Part shown: positions 26,823-35,404 of the stretch, one piece after another | How the letters are laid out: the number at the start of each line of letters is the position of its first letter | How positions within the stretch are numbered: position 1 is the first letter of the stretch | Assembly: GCF_009827595.1 (NCBI RefSeq) | Contig: NZ_WTYT01000001.1 | Location: 620,001-684,000 of the forward strand | DNA from: Altericroceibacterium endophyticum | GTDB taxonomy: Bacteria; Pseudomonadota; Alphaproteobacteria; Sphingomonadales; Sphingomonadaceae | Reading direction: 5' to 3' | DNA: 64,000 nucleotides | Program-made: the position numbers and the translations under genes | Notes under the pieces: generated by a model | The model's database searches: none | Seen by the model: the letters and a program-made list of their open reading frames with translations, nothing else | Told to the model about the DNA's origin: nothing

Positions 26823-27671
26823 CTAGTCCGCCTGTCGCCGCTGAGCAAGAGGATGCCGCTCATTTACGAGCGCGACCAGTCTCTCCGCATCGACATGGGT
26901 GTAGATTTGGGTGGTGGCGATATCCGCATGACCGAGCAGGTCTTGCAGCATACGCAGGTCTGCACCGCCCTCCAGCAGATGCGTGGCAAAGGCATGGCGC
27001 AAAACATGCGGGCTGACCTTTTGCGGATCGAGATCGGCACGGGCCGCGAGAGCGCGCAAAAGCTGGAATAATCGTATCCGCGACAAATGTTTTCCACGGG
27101 AGGGAAACAGGAATTTCCCGTCATCGGCGCGTAGCGGCAACCAGCGTGACAGAACCATTCCGGCCCGGCTGGAGAGAGGCACCATGCGCTGCACCCCGCC
27201 CTTCCCCTTGATAGTGAGAAACGGCACGTCGCGCGGAATGGCCGCGAGCGGCAGAGACACCAATTCACTGGCGCGCAATCCCGATCCGTAAAGCAATTCG
27301 ATCAGCAGCAGCAGCCTTACGGCTTCCGGGCGATTCGTTTCCGCCTCCGCCTCAGCCCGGCTGAAAAGCGCATCCACATCCTGATGACTCAGCACCCGTG
27401 GCAGCGGCCGCCGTGTCGCCGGATTGGGCAATCCGGCAGAGGGATCAGTGGTGCACAGGCCTTCATCCACTGCAAAACCGAAAAACTGCCTCAAGGCGGA
27501 GGATTTTCTGGAAATTGTCGACGAAGCAAGACCGGCCCATGCAGCGCCCAGCGAAGCCAGAGCATGCTTGTCTGCACCACACAGGTCGCCAATCGCTTCC
27601 TCCGCAGATTCCAGATCCCGGCGATAGGCAATCAGCGTGTTCTCGGCCGCGCCGCGTTCCGCTGCAAGCAT
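26823..27671 (-). CDS. xerD: Site-specific tyrosine recombinase XerD
   Basis: A 282-residue chromosome-dimer resolvase (dif sites) with the catalytic pentad: Arg133 in GSGLRASEL, Lys157, His222 and Arg225 in SPHVLRHAFATHLL, His248 in LLGHADIATTQ and the nucleophile Tyr257 in IYTHV. A core-binding domain fills the first 85 residues. The ATG at 27671 has no good ribosome site, and family-like sequence (AISAAIDSF) is in frame upstream up to an ATT at 27701. That ATT lies eight bases after AGAGG, but upstream of it there is no ATG, GTG or TTG before the stop. So the true start may be ATT at 27701. Confidence 0.93.
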   Translation of the reverse strand: MLAAERGAAENTLIAYRRDLESAEEAIGDLCGADKHALASLGAAWAGLASSTISRKSSALRQFFGFAVDEGLCTTDPSAGLPNPATRRPLPRVLSHQDVDALFSRAEAEAETNRPEAVRLLLLIELLYGSGLRASELVSLPLAAIPRDVPFLTIKGKGGVQRMVPLSSRAGMVLSRWLPLRADDGKFLFPSRGKHLSRIRLFQLLRALAARADLDPQKVSPHVLRHAFATHLLEGGADLRMLQDLLGHADIATTQIYTHVDAERLVALVNERHPLAQRRQAD

Positions 27672-27705
27672 GGCCAGAAAGGAATCTATGGCGGCGGAAA
27701 TCGCC

Positions 27706-29565
27706 TTACCCTCTTGCGACGGCCTCAGCCGCGATCATACGCGCTTCGGCATTCAAGCCCGCACGGTCGAGGCCGCGAACAATGTGGAAGAGATGCCGGG
27801 CGGTCATCCTGTCCCAGCCTTCGCCCTGCATGCCGAGCCCCGCCAGCAGTGCCACCAGCGTGCCATTGCGATATTCGGCGGCTTCATCAATCATCTGGCT
27901 CCAGCGGGTTTCCCGATCAAGATCGAGCGCCAGACGCTCCGAGAAATTGTCGACCGTCGTGTCATCCAAACGGTTCAAACCGGCTAGTCCCGCGATCAGG
28001 AAACGGCTTTTACGTTGTTCGGCGCTATCATCATCATCGATAAAACCGTCCACCGCGCTTTCAGACACAGCAATTTGTTCGGCCGGTTGCGCCAGTGCCA
28101 ACAGCGCCCAGCCTTCACTGCCTTCAGGCACGATGGCTGACCAGCGCAGCGCATTGCGATCAAGCCCGGCGGTCAGCATGGAGGCAATCAATTGTGGAGC
28201 CTGCTGCAGAAATGCCTCGTTCACCGGCAGACGCGCCGCCGCATATGCGGTCAGCACTTGTCCGGCATAGGGGCCGTCAGCATCAGCCCATAAGGACTCC
28301 ATGGCTGTCAGCCGCGCCTCAGTATCGGCCGCGACATAGGCGTTGCGCAAACGCGTCGCGCGCTCGTTCCATTCGCCTTCCAGCGCAGCATTGCCGTAAA
28401 TCTGCGAATAGAGATCCACCATTGCTGCCGCAGAAAGAATACCCTCGCGCGCGGCGAGATCGGCAGACGCAGCCCGGTCGGGGAGCGGCATGGCCGGAAT
28501 GAGGACAGCGGACCGCTGATAATAATCAGGCAAATCCTTGGTCAGCGCATCCGGCATTTCCAGACCCAGCGCATTGGCGAAGGCAAAGCGCCAGGGCGTA
28601 ATATTCTCAACTTTGTCCCATTCAATATTCACCGCACGCCGGGCATCGCCAGCGGCACCCGCATAACGCTGCGCCAGCAGCACATCGATTCGCGGTGCGA
28701 CACCGCGCGACAGGGCGCGCTGCAAATCACGGCCTGCATCACGGCTATTGCCGGAATATGCCGAACAAACCGAACGCAATAGCTCCCATTCGGCATCATC
28801 ACGCAAATCGCTCTTCAGCCGCGCAACCGGGCACATTCCCAGAATATCGCCCGTCGCGAGATAGGAATCAAAGGCCGCATCAGCCAGCGGCTTGGTGTAA
28901 TTCGCCGAATCTATATCCTGAACCAGCGATCGAGCTGCCAGACTTTCGCCCATCCGGTTAAGCAATGCGGCGCGCAACGCGGCAAATTCAGTGGCCTCCA
29001 TGCCCTGCGGCGTATCAAGCCGGCTCGACAATACGCGGCGCAGCAAAATATGCCCCCAGCGTGACACGACCGGACCGCCAGTGCCGGCAATGGCCGTTCG
29101 AACCAGCGAGGCCGGCTGCGCGGATAAAGAGGAAATCGGCATGCCGCCTTCCTCCGGACCGATGACGCCAATCTGCTCCACAGCGCGGCGGGCCGCCGGC
29201 GGGGTATCAAATTTGGGTTTCAGACCGAAAATCTCATCGACCTCATCATCATCCATCGCCTCGATTTCCGCCAGGCTGGGGAAATCATCGGGGAGAAGAG
29301 ACGAGGATTGACGCGCATTATCCTGCGGCAGCGGTTGCACCACGGCAGTACCACTGCTGCTATTATCTCCGGAATCACTCTGCCGCGGGGCAGCGGCGGG
29401 CGCTGGCGCATTGTCAGGCCGCGCCGATTGCACCGGCGCCGGACTGGGCGCAGGCGCGGGTGCTGGATTGTCGAAGCCCGGCGGAAGAAGCGATTCCGGC
29501 GCGGCCAGCGCCAGAGTGGAGGTCAGTGCGAACAAAGTGCCGGTGAGAAGAAGGCTGCGATTCAT
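27706..29565 (-). CDS. Large exported protein, alpha-helical repeat-like, function unknown
   Basis: A 619-residue protein with a Sec signal peptide (MNRSLLLTGTLFALTSTLAL, then AA-P as likely cleavage). Residues about 25-100 form a proline- and alanine-rich, low-complexity linker, and an acidic patch (MDDDEVDEIFG) follows. The remaining 480 residues are helical, with many Ala/Leu pairs, and look like TPR- or SEL1-like repeats with poor sequence conservation. No catalytic motif was seen. It lies between a 47-residue membrane protein and xerD, with a four-base overlap on the 5' side, so it may act together with that small protein at the inner membrane. Function unknown. Confidence 0.85.
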   Translation of the reverse strand: MNRSLLLTGTLFALTSTLALAAPESLLPPGFDNPAPAPAPSPAPVQSARPDNAPAPAAAPRQSDSGDNSSSGTAVVQPLPQDNARQSSSLLPDDFPSLAEIEAMDDDEVDEIFGLKPKFDTPPAARRAVEQIGVIGPEEGGMPISSLSAQPASLVRTAIAGTGGPVVSRWGHILLRRVLSSRLDTPQGMEATEFAALRAALLNRMGESLAARSLVQDIDSANYTKPLADAAFDSYLATGDILGMCPVARLKSDLRDDAEWELLRSVCSAYSGNSRDAGRDLQRALSRGVAPRIDVLLAQRYAGAAGDARRAVNIEWDKVENITPWRFAFANALGLEMPDALTKDLPDYYQRSAVLIPAMPLPDRAASADLAAREGILSAAAMVDLYSQIYGNAALEGEWNERATRLRNAYVAADTEARLTAMESLWADADGPYAGQVLTAYAAARLPVNEAFLQQAPQLIASMLTAGLDRNALRWSAIVPEGSEGWALLALAQPAEQIAVSESAVDGFIDDDDSAEQRKSRFLIAGLAGLNRLDDTTVDNFSERLALDLDRETRWSQMIDEAAEYRNGTLVALLAGLGMQGEGWDRMTARHLFHIVRGLDRAGLNAEARMIAAEAVARG

Positions 29566-29705
29566 TGTGTCGTTCCAGGAAGCGTGATGGGCTGTTCAAT
29601 CAGGCGCGGCTGCTCACGGCCGCCATCATACCAGGCGAGCACCAGAAAAAGGCCGATAACAACGGCCAGAGCCATCCATAAACGCTTGCGACGCATTGCT
29701 TTCAT
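29562..29705 (-). CDS. Small membrane protein, 47 residues
   Basis: MKAMRRKRLWMALAVVIGLF and the residues that follow give a basic N-terminus, one transmembrane helix of about 18 residues, and a short hydrophilic tail (YDGGREQPRLIEQP...). Positive-inside charge places the tail in the periplasm. An AAGG sequence lies upstream of the ATG at 29705. The stop overlaps the ATG of the next gene as ATGA, which strongly supports translation. It is short enough to be missed by ordinary calling. By position it probably partners the large exported protein; this is inference only. Confidence 0.72.
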   Translation of the reverse strand: MKAMRRKRLWMALAVVIGLFLVLAWYDGGREQPRLIEQPITLPGTTQ

Positions 29706-29790
29706 TCACCGAACCTTATTGCACCGGAGGAACGCTATCACGCCCCCTGAGCTTGCACCGGGGCCTAGCCCATATATAGGCCATGCGGCA

Positions 29791-30384
29791 ATGACCAACG
29801 ATCAACCGATATCCAGTCCATCCACCTCCTTTATTCCTAGCGGAACCGATGTGGCGGACATTCGCCGGCGCATAAACCGCCCGGTCGTGCTAGTTGGCAT
29901 GATGGGGGTCGGCAAATCGACCGTCGGCAAGAAACTGGCCGCGTTGCTGCAGCTCCCCTTTTTCGATGCCGATGATGAAATCGAGGCCGCCGCGCAATTG
30001 AGCATCAGCGAAATCTTCGACCAATTTGGCGAAAGCTATTTCCGAGATGGTGAACGGCGCGTGATCGCACGGCTGATGGACAAAGGCCCGGCCGTGGTGG
30101 CCACTGGCGGCGGTGCCTTCATCCAGAATGAAACGCGCGAACTGGTGCTCGAAAAATCCGTCTCGATCTGGCTTGATTCCGATGAGGAAACGCTGGTCGA
30201 ACGGGTTACGCGAAAGGATACCCGCCCCTTGCTGCGCGATGGCAATCCGCGTGACATCGTTTCCCGGCTGAAGCAGGAACGTGAGCCCTATTACCGCAAG
30301 GCTGCGCTCCATGTGGTTAGTGATTCCGGTCCGCATCAGCATACTGTTCTGAAAATTCTAGAGGCTCTCGACACATGGCTATAA
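29791..30384 (+). CDS. aroK: Shikimate kinase
   Basis: A 197-residue kinase that phosphorylates shikimate at O3 in aromatic amino acid synthesis. The P-loop GMMGVGKST (residues 36-44) is followed by FFDADDEIEAA and FREGERRVI-type residues of the shikimate site (here FRDGERRVIARL) and TGGGAFI. Length includes about 25 extra residues at the N-terminus before the core. The ATG at 29791 gives MTNDQP; an open frame runs much further upstream but crosses the divergent gene, so it is a shadow. The last 10 bases overlap aroB. Confidence 0.95.
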   Translation: MTNDQPISSPSTSFIPSGTDVADIRRRINRPVVLVGMMGVGKSTVGKKLAALLQLPFFDADDEIEAAAQLSISEIFDQFGESYFRDGERRVIARLMDKGPAVVATGGGAFIQNETRELVLEKSVSIWLDSDEETLVERVTRKDTRPLLRDGNPRDIVSRLKQEREPYYRKAALHVVSDSGPHQHTVLKILEALDTWL

Positions 30385-31484
30385 TCCCGATCGATCTCGC
30401 CGGACGATCATATGACGTGCGTGTGAATGAGGGCCTGATCGCCTCACTGCCGGATCACTGCGGTTCTTTGCTGCGCAAGAAACGAGTCCCTATCGTTACC
30501 GACAACAACGTCGCGCATCATTGGCGTGAACAGGTGGATTATGCGCTGTCGGCCAGCGGGTTTGAGCCGCGCTGGCGGATTCTGCCACCGGGTGAAGGCA
30601 GCAAGAGCTGGACAGGATTGTCGGAAACGGTCGACTGGCTACTCTCGGAAGAAGTGGAACGCGGCGACCACATCATTGCTCTGGGTGGCGGCGTCATTGG
30701 CGATCTCACCGGATTTGCGGCCTCTATCCTGAAGCGCGGCTGCGGCTTTATTCAGGTGCCCACCACACTCCTGGCCCAGGTTGATTCCTCGGTTGGCGGC
30801 AAAACCGCGATCAACACCTCGGCGGGCAAAAATCTTGTCGGTGCCTTCCATCAGCCGGCGCTGGTGCTGGCCGATCTGGATGCGCTGGGCACCCTCCCCC
30901 GGCGCGAACGGCTGGCCGGTTATGCCGAAGTCATCAAATATGGCATTCTGGGCGACGCGGAATTTTTCGGCTGGTGCGAGGAAAATGGCGCTGCCGTGGT
31001 GGCCGGAGACAGCGAAGCACAGCACTATGCCGTAACGCGAAGCGTGGCGGCCAAGGCCCGGATCGTTGCCGAAGATGAACGGGAAACGACCGGTGCTCGC
31101 GCTCTGCTCAATCTCGGCCATACATTCGGCCACGCCCTGGAAGCGCAGACTGGTTTTTCCGACCGGCTACTGCATGGCGAAGCCGTCGCCCTCGGCATGG
31201 TTCTCGCCGCGCGCTTTTCAGCACGGAAGGGCTATATTTCGAACGGTGATGCAGAGCGTATCGCGCATGCTATCGGTGCATCGGGTCTGCCGACGGAAAT
31301 CACCAGTCTGGGTCTCAATTGCGGCGGGCAGACGCTGGCCGACCATATGTTGCATGACAAGAAGATGGATGCCGGAACGCTTCCCTTCGTGCTCCTTCGG
31401 TCAATTGGTGACGCAATTCTGGACAAGGATGTTGCGCTCAACGATGTGGCTGATTTTCTGCAGGAGCAATTGGGCGCCGCCTGA
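30375..31484 (+). CDS. aroB: 3-Dehydroquinate synthase
   Basis: A 369-residue NAD- and metal-dependent cyclase that turns DAHP into 3-dehydroquinate, the second step of the shikimate pathway. The sequences ALGGGVIGDLTGFAAS, PTTLLAQVDSSVGGKTAIN, LGHTFGHALE and HGEAVALGM contain the usual NAD-contact and metal-ligand residues. Length is normal. The overlapping aroK gene suggests one transcript. It converges on the DUF488 gene with a 95-base gap. Confidence 0.97.
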   Translation: MAIIPIDLAGRSYDVRVNEGLIASLPDHCGSLLRKKRVPIVTDNNVAHHWREQVDYALSASGFEPRWRILPPGEGSKSWTGLSETVDWLLSEEVERGDHIIALGGGVIGDLTGFAASILKRGCGFIQVPTTLLAQVDSSVGGKTAINTSAGKNLVGAFHQPALVLADLDALGTLPRRERLAGYAEVIKYGILGDAEFFGWCEENGAAVVAGDSEAQHYAVTRSVAAKARIVAEDERETTGARALLNLGHTFGHALEAQTGFSDRLLHGEAVALGMVLAARFSARKGYISNGDAERIAHAIGASGLPTEITSLGLNCGGQTLADHMLHDKKMDAGTLPFVLLRSIGDAILDKDVALNDVADFLQEQLGAA

Positions 31485-31579
31485 TCGCGCAGAATGCCAT
31501 GAAGCAAAAACTCTGCATTTCGGCTGGCAGAGACAGGACAAAAACATGCCTCGATTCCATATCTGCTCGCGGCTGCCGC

Positions 31580-32035
31580 TCAGATAAGGTCGGGCACCAG
31601 ATCAACCTGCTTGAAATCGTCAAACGCCGCCGTGATCAGCAATTCACGGTGGCATTCACAAGCCAGCCGCTCGTAGCACAGCAGACAGACCCGCATATCC
31701 TCAGCAAGGCTGCGTAATTCTGCCATCTGCCCAATCGCTTCCGGCAATTCCAGCTGTCCAGCATAAATTCTCTGCAGCTCTGCCATATCGCCGCGGCGCG
31801 CAGCGGCACGTCCATCGGCGGGCGTGCCGAGATATTTGAAATGCCGATAGGTGATGCCGGCTTCTTCGACCGCAGCTTTGAGAGAATTCTTGGAAAACCC
31901 CGGCCGCCGTGAGAGGGGAAGATACCGGATATCCGCCAATAGCTGCACCCCCGATTTCACCAGAACATCCACCAGCGCGCTCTGCGCGCTGCGTTCATAC
32001 CCTATGGTGAATATCGGGGGCGGAGCCATCACCAT
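31580..32035 (-). CDS. DUF488 domain protein
   Basis: A 151-residue protein of the DUF488 family. The N-terminal FTIGYERSAQSALVDVL, the arginine-rich DIRYLPLSRRPGFSKN and the C-terminal CLLCYERLACECHRELL (two or three cysteines) are typical. The cluster of charged and cysteine residues suggests a catalytic or metal-binding site, but the biochemical function of the family is unknown to me. Its ATG lies directly after the gor stop, so it is translated from the same transcript. Confidence 0.85.
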   Translation of the reverse strand: MVMAPPPIFTIGYERSAQSALVDVLVKSGVQLLADIRYLPLSRRPGFSKNSLKAAVEEAGITYRHFKYLGTPADGRAAARRGDMAELQRIYAGQLELPEAIGQMAELRSLAEDMRVCLLCYERLACECHRELLITAAFDDFKQVDLVPDLI

Positions 32036-33385
32036 TTATTTAAGCAGCACCAGTTCCTCCGCCATGGATGGGTGAATGGCGACAGTGGCGTCGAAATCCC
32101 GTTTCGTCAGACCGGCCTTCACCGCCACAGCAGCAGATTGGAGGATCTCGGCCGTTTCCGGCCCGATCATGTGGATGCCCAGAACCTTGTCCGTGTCTGC
32201 ATCACAAATCATCTTATACAGACCGCGCTCCTGCGTTTCCGCGAAGATGTTCTTCATCGGGCGGAAATCGGAGGTGTAGACTTTGACCGAGCCAAACTTG
32301 TCGCGCGCTTCGCTTTCGGTCAGCCCCACTCCGCCCATCGGTGGCTGAGAGAAGACCGCACTGGGGATGCAGTCATAATCGACCGTATGGGGTTTTTCAC
32401 CGAAGACTGTGTCGGAAAATGCCTGTCCCTCACGGATCGCGACCGGGGTCAGCTGCACCCGGTTGGTAACATCGCCCACCGCATAAATGCTGTCGCAACT
32501 GGTGCGATTATGTTCGTCGACGAGAATTTCGCCCTTATCGCCCAGATCGACCGCAGCGGTTTCAAGGCCCAATCCGTCAGTCTTGGGCACGCGGCCGGTG
32601 GCGACCAGAACGCAATCCGTATCGATCCGCTGATCTCTGCCTTCAATATCGACGCATAATGTGCCGTCTTCCATCTTCTCCACGCTGTTCAGGCGCGAAT
32701 CCATATGGAACTGGATGCCGCGAGCACTCGCCAGCCGTAGCAGGCGGTCGGTAATCCCCTCATCATAACCACGCAGGATGGTTTGCGTGCGGTTCACCAC
32801 ATCGACATCACAGCCAAGGGCATTGAAGATGCCGGCAAATTCCATCGCAATATAGCCCGCGCCGACCACCATGATCCGCTTGGGCAGCTGCTCCAGATGG
32901 AACACTTCATTGGAACTGATGCAGTGTTCGACACCCGGAATATCGGGCATGTAAGGCCATGCACCGACCGCGACGAGGATATATTTCGCCGTCACTTCAC
33001 GCCCGCTGGACAGCTTCACACTATGCGGCCCGGTAACGGTCGCGCGTTCCAGTATCTGTTCAACCTTATGACTATCGAGAGTCTGCGTATAAAGACCGTT
33101 CAACCGGTCAACATCGCCATTCACATGGTCGCGCAATTTCTCCCAATTGAAGCTAAGCTCTCCCAGATCCCAGCCCATCGAACCGGCATGATCCAGCTCC
33201 TCAGCGAACATGGACGCATAAACCAACAGCTTTTTGGGAACGCATCCGCGGATTACACAGGTGCCGCCGATGCGGTGTTCCTCGGCCACGGCCACCTTCG
33301 CACCATAGCTTGCGGCCACGCGGGACGCACGCACCCCGCCCGAACCGGCACCGATGACGAAAAGATCATAATCATAGTCGGACAT
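32036..33385 (-). CDS. gor: Glutathione-disulfide reductase
   Basis: A 449-residue FAD- and NADPH-dependent enzyme keeping glutathione reduced. The redox-active pair is Cys43 and Cys48 in GGTCVIRGCVPKKLL. The N-terminal FAD fingerprint is VIGAGSGGVRAS, the NADPH site MVVGAGYIAMEFAG, and the closing base is in IHPSMAEELV. The GGVRASRVAA stretch supports glutathione rather than mycothiol or trypanothione reductase. Length is standard. It is followed immediately by a DUF488 gene; the two probably share regulation. Confidence 0.95.
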   Translation of the reverse strand: MSDYDYDLFVIGAGSGGVRASRVAASYGAKVAVAEEHRIGGTCVIRGCVPKKLLVYASMFAEELDHAGSMGWDLGELSFNWEKLRDHVNGDVDRLNGLYTQTLDSHKVEQILERATVTGPHSVKLSSGREVTAKYILVAVGAWPYMPDIPGVEHCISSNEVFHLEQLPKRIMVVGAGYIAMEFAGIFNALGCDVDVVNRTQTILRGYDEGITDRLLRLASARGIQFHMDSRLNSVEKMEDGTLCVDIEGRDQRIDTDCVLVATGRVPKTDGLGLETAAVDLGDKGEILVDEHNRTSCDSIYAVGDVTNRVQLTPVAIREGQAFSDTVFGEKPHTVDYDCIPSAVFSQPPMGGVGLTESEARDKFGSVKVYTSDFRPMKNIFAETQERGLYKMICDADTDKVLGIHMIGPETAEILQSAAVAVKAGLTKRDFDATVAIHPSMAEELVLLK

Positions 33386-33600
33386 TCAAAGCTCCCATCT
33401 GCGCGTTAGGCTCGCGCGATTTATGCGGTTGCGCGGGATATGGCGGTGCAAACGGACTAAATCAATTGCAGCGGCCCTGATCCGCCGGATCAATGGGCCT
33501 GTATCCTTGCTGAAAATGGTTCAACTGTCGGCGAAATTTGGCGAAATTCGTTAAAAAGCAGACCGGCGAAAGCATCATAGGAGGCACTGTTTGCGTTGAC

Positions 33601-34260
33601 TTAGGCCCTCAGCAAGCCGCACACCTCGTGCAAATCACTTACCACATGGGTAGCCAGAGCGTGCATCTCATCATTCGCTGGCACCAGATCGGGCACCATA
33701 ATGGGCATCATGCCGGCTGCAGCGGCCGACCGAATGCCCGCATGCGAATCTTCCAGCGCGAGGCATGTCTCTGGTTCAACCCCCAGAGTTCGCGCAGCCG
33801 CCTGATAAGGATCAGGTGCGGGCTTCCCTTGCGCGTAGTCACCCCAAGCTATCACCGTGTCAAAACGCTCAGTCAAGCCGTGCTTTGCCAGGTGATGATC
33901 CGCTTTGCTGCGCTGTGAAGATGTTGCGATAGCCCGCGGCAAACTGAGAGTATCCAGCAGATTGAGCAGCTCAACCACGCCGGGCTTCAAATCGAGATCA
34001 CGTTCCACCAATTCGAGGAAATTCGCCCTCCAGCTTGCTTCAAATGGCTCAAAATCGACCGCCCCTCCGAAATGGGCCTGCAAAATATCATAATCGGTAT
34101 TGGCTGGCTTACCGATCAATTCGCGAAACACGTCGATCGGCAAATCGCCGCCATGACTCTTTGCAGCTGCGGCGGCGGCACGAAACTGCAGGCGTTCGGT
34201 ATCAAATATCAAGCCGTCCATATCGAAAACGACCGCGGCGGGCGTGCGGGGAAGATTCAT
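33601..34260 (-). CDS. HAD-superfamily hydrolase (phosphoglycolate phosphatase / phosphoglucomutase-like)
   Basis: A 219-residue HAD enzyme. Motif I is FDMDGLIFDTE (Asp13, Asp15), the cap region follows, and ATSSQRSKADHHL, KPAPDPYQAAA and LALEDSHAGIRSA are motifs II, III and IV. All catalytic aspartates are there, so phosphatase or phosphomutase activity is expected. The substrate is not determined by sequence. The chosen start ATG at 34260 removes an 18-residue leader of the open frame, which has no resemblance to the family. It is separated from the divergent dioxygenase gene by 248 bases. Confidence 0.88.
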   Translation of the reverse strand: MNLPRTPAAVVFDMDGLIFDTERLQFRAAAAAAKSHGGDLPIDVFRELIGKPANTDYDILQAHFGGAVDFEPFEASWRANFLELVERDLDLKPGVVELLNLLDTLSLPRAIATSSQRSKADHHLAKHGLTERFDTVIAWGDYAQGKPAPDPYQAAARTLGVEPETCLALEDSHAGIRSAAAAGMMPIMVPDLVPANDEMHALATHVVSDLHEVCGLLRA

Positions 34261-34508
34261 AGCTTGCCCTAAGCATTGCGTAGGCAAAGCTACAAGCGGA
34301 GATGCCTCGATCACTCTTCAGTGTGCTCGCCAAGAAGAATAGAGGAAGGACGCTCTCTCGTATGCTCTCGCACTCACGCGAGCCATGACAGAGCGCAGCC
34401 ATGCATGATTTTTGGGCACCGGAAACAAACTTTTTTATCGGTATCTGGCATTGGAATAGAGGCGTACCCGATTAAATTGCAGACACAGAAATCATGGAGT
34501 TTGCCTGA

Positions 34509-35354
34509 ATGTCCCGCATGCCCGCCCTGTTTGTCGGCCATGGCAGCCCGACCAATACCTTCGATAATACGTCCTATACCCGCGCATGGCGAGCCTTGGG
34601 CGCGAATTTGCCGCGTCCCAAGGCTATTCTGGTGATCTCAGGACATTGGTATTTCGGCACCAGCGCGGTGACGGCGATGAAACACCCGCGAACGATCCAC
34701 GATTTCTATGGCTTCTCCGCCGAATTGAACAATTTCCAATATCCCGCACCGGGCGATCCGGAACTGGCGCACCGCATTGTCGAAATGAGCAAACCGCTCT
34801 GGGTTGGCGCGGATAATGATCAATGGGGACTGGATCACGGCACATGGTCAGTGCTCGCGCATATGTATCCGGATGCAGATATTCCGGTGCTGCAACTGTC
34901 CATAAATGGTGTGAAGCCGCTCGAATATCATCTGGAACTGGGTGCCAAACTGGCTGCATTGCGCGATGAAGGCGTGATGATTCTGGGAACAGGCAATATC
35001 GTCCATAATCTCGGCGTGCTGCAGCGGCATGCAGAGCATGGCGAAGATTGGGCCGAACGTTTTGAGCAGGCAGCGATTGATCAGGCCCGAAACGATCCGG
35101 CCAATATGCTCGACCTGCTGACCCATCCCGATTTCGCGAAGGCCGTGCCGACGCCGGACCATTTCATCCCCGTGCTCTATATCGCCGGGCTGGCCGCCGC
35201 CGCAGGAGAGCCGCTGGAATGCCTGATCGAGGGATGCGTCATGGGTAGCCTGTCGATGACCACCTTCGGGCTTGATTGCGATCCCGGATTGAAGTCGGCT
35301 CTGCAACGCGCTGCAGAGGCCGAAACTCTGGAGCAGGCGATGGAGCCTGCCTGA
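34509..35354 (+). CDS. ygiD: Extradiol dioxygenase, YgiD/LigB family
   Basis: A 281-residue class III extradiol dioxygenase-like enzyme. The zinc or iron ligands appear as FVGHGSPTN (near the start), ISGHWYF and GLDHGTWSVL. The C-terminal part includes a histidine in DHFIPVLYIAG. E. coli YgiD has 4,5-DOPA dioxygenase activity, but the physiological substrate of bacterial relatives is uncertain. The 248-base region upstream, shared with the HAD gene, shows no RNA structure I can name. Confidence 0.87.
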   Translation: MSRMPALFVGHGSPTNTFDNTSYTRAWRALGANLPRPKAILVISGHWYFGTSAVTAMKHPRTIHDFYGFSAELNNFQYPAPGDPELAHRIVEMSKPLWVGADNDQWGLDHGTWSVLAHMYPDADIPVLQLSINGVKPLEYHLELGAKLAALRDEGVMILGTGNIVHNLGVLQRHAEHGEDWAERFEQAAIDQARNDPANMLDLLTHPDFAKAVPTPDHFIPVLYIAGLAAAAGEPLECLIEGCVMGSLSMTTFGLDCDPGLKSALQRAAEAETLEQAMEPA

Positions 35355-35360
35355 TTTTGG

Positions 35361-35395
35361 CGGGCCACCCTGATACTTGTGATCAGGGTGGCCCG
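35361..35395. terminator. Bidirectional terminator between ygiD and pgi
   Basis: A perfect 14-base stem (CGGGCCACCCTGAT and its complement) with a seven-base loop. It lies just past the ygiD stop and ten bases from the pgi stop; T-rich sequence on the minus strand is limited (TTTTGG is upstream on the plus strand). Confidence 0.8.
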
Positions 35396-35404
35396 GCTCA
35401 AAAC

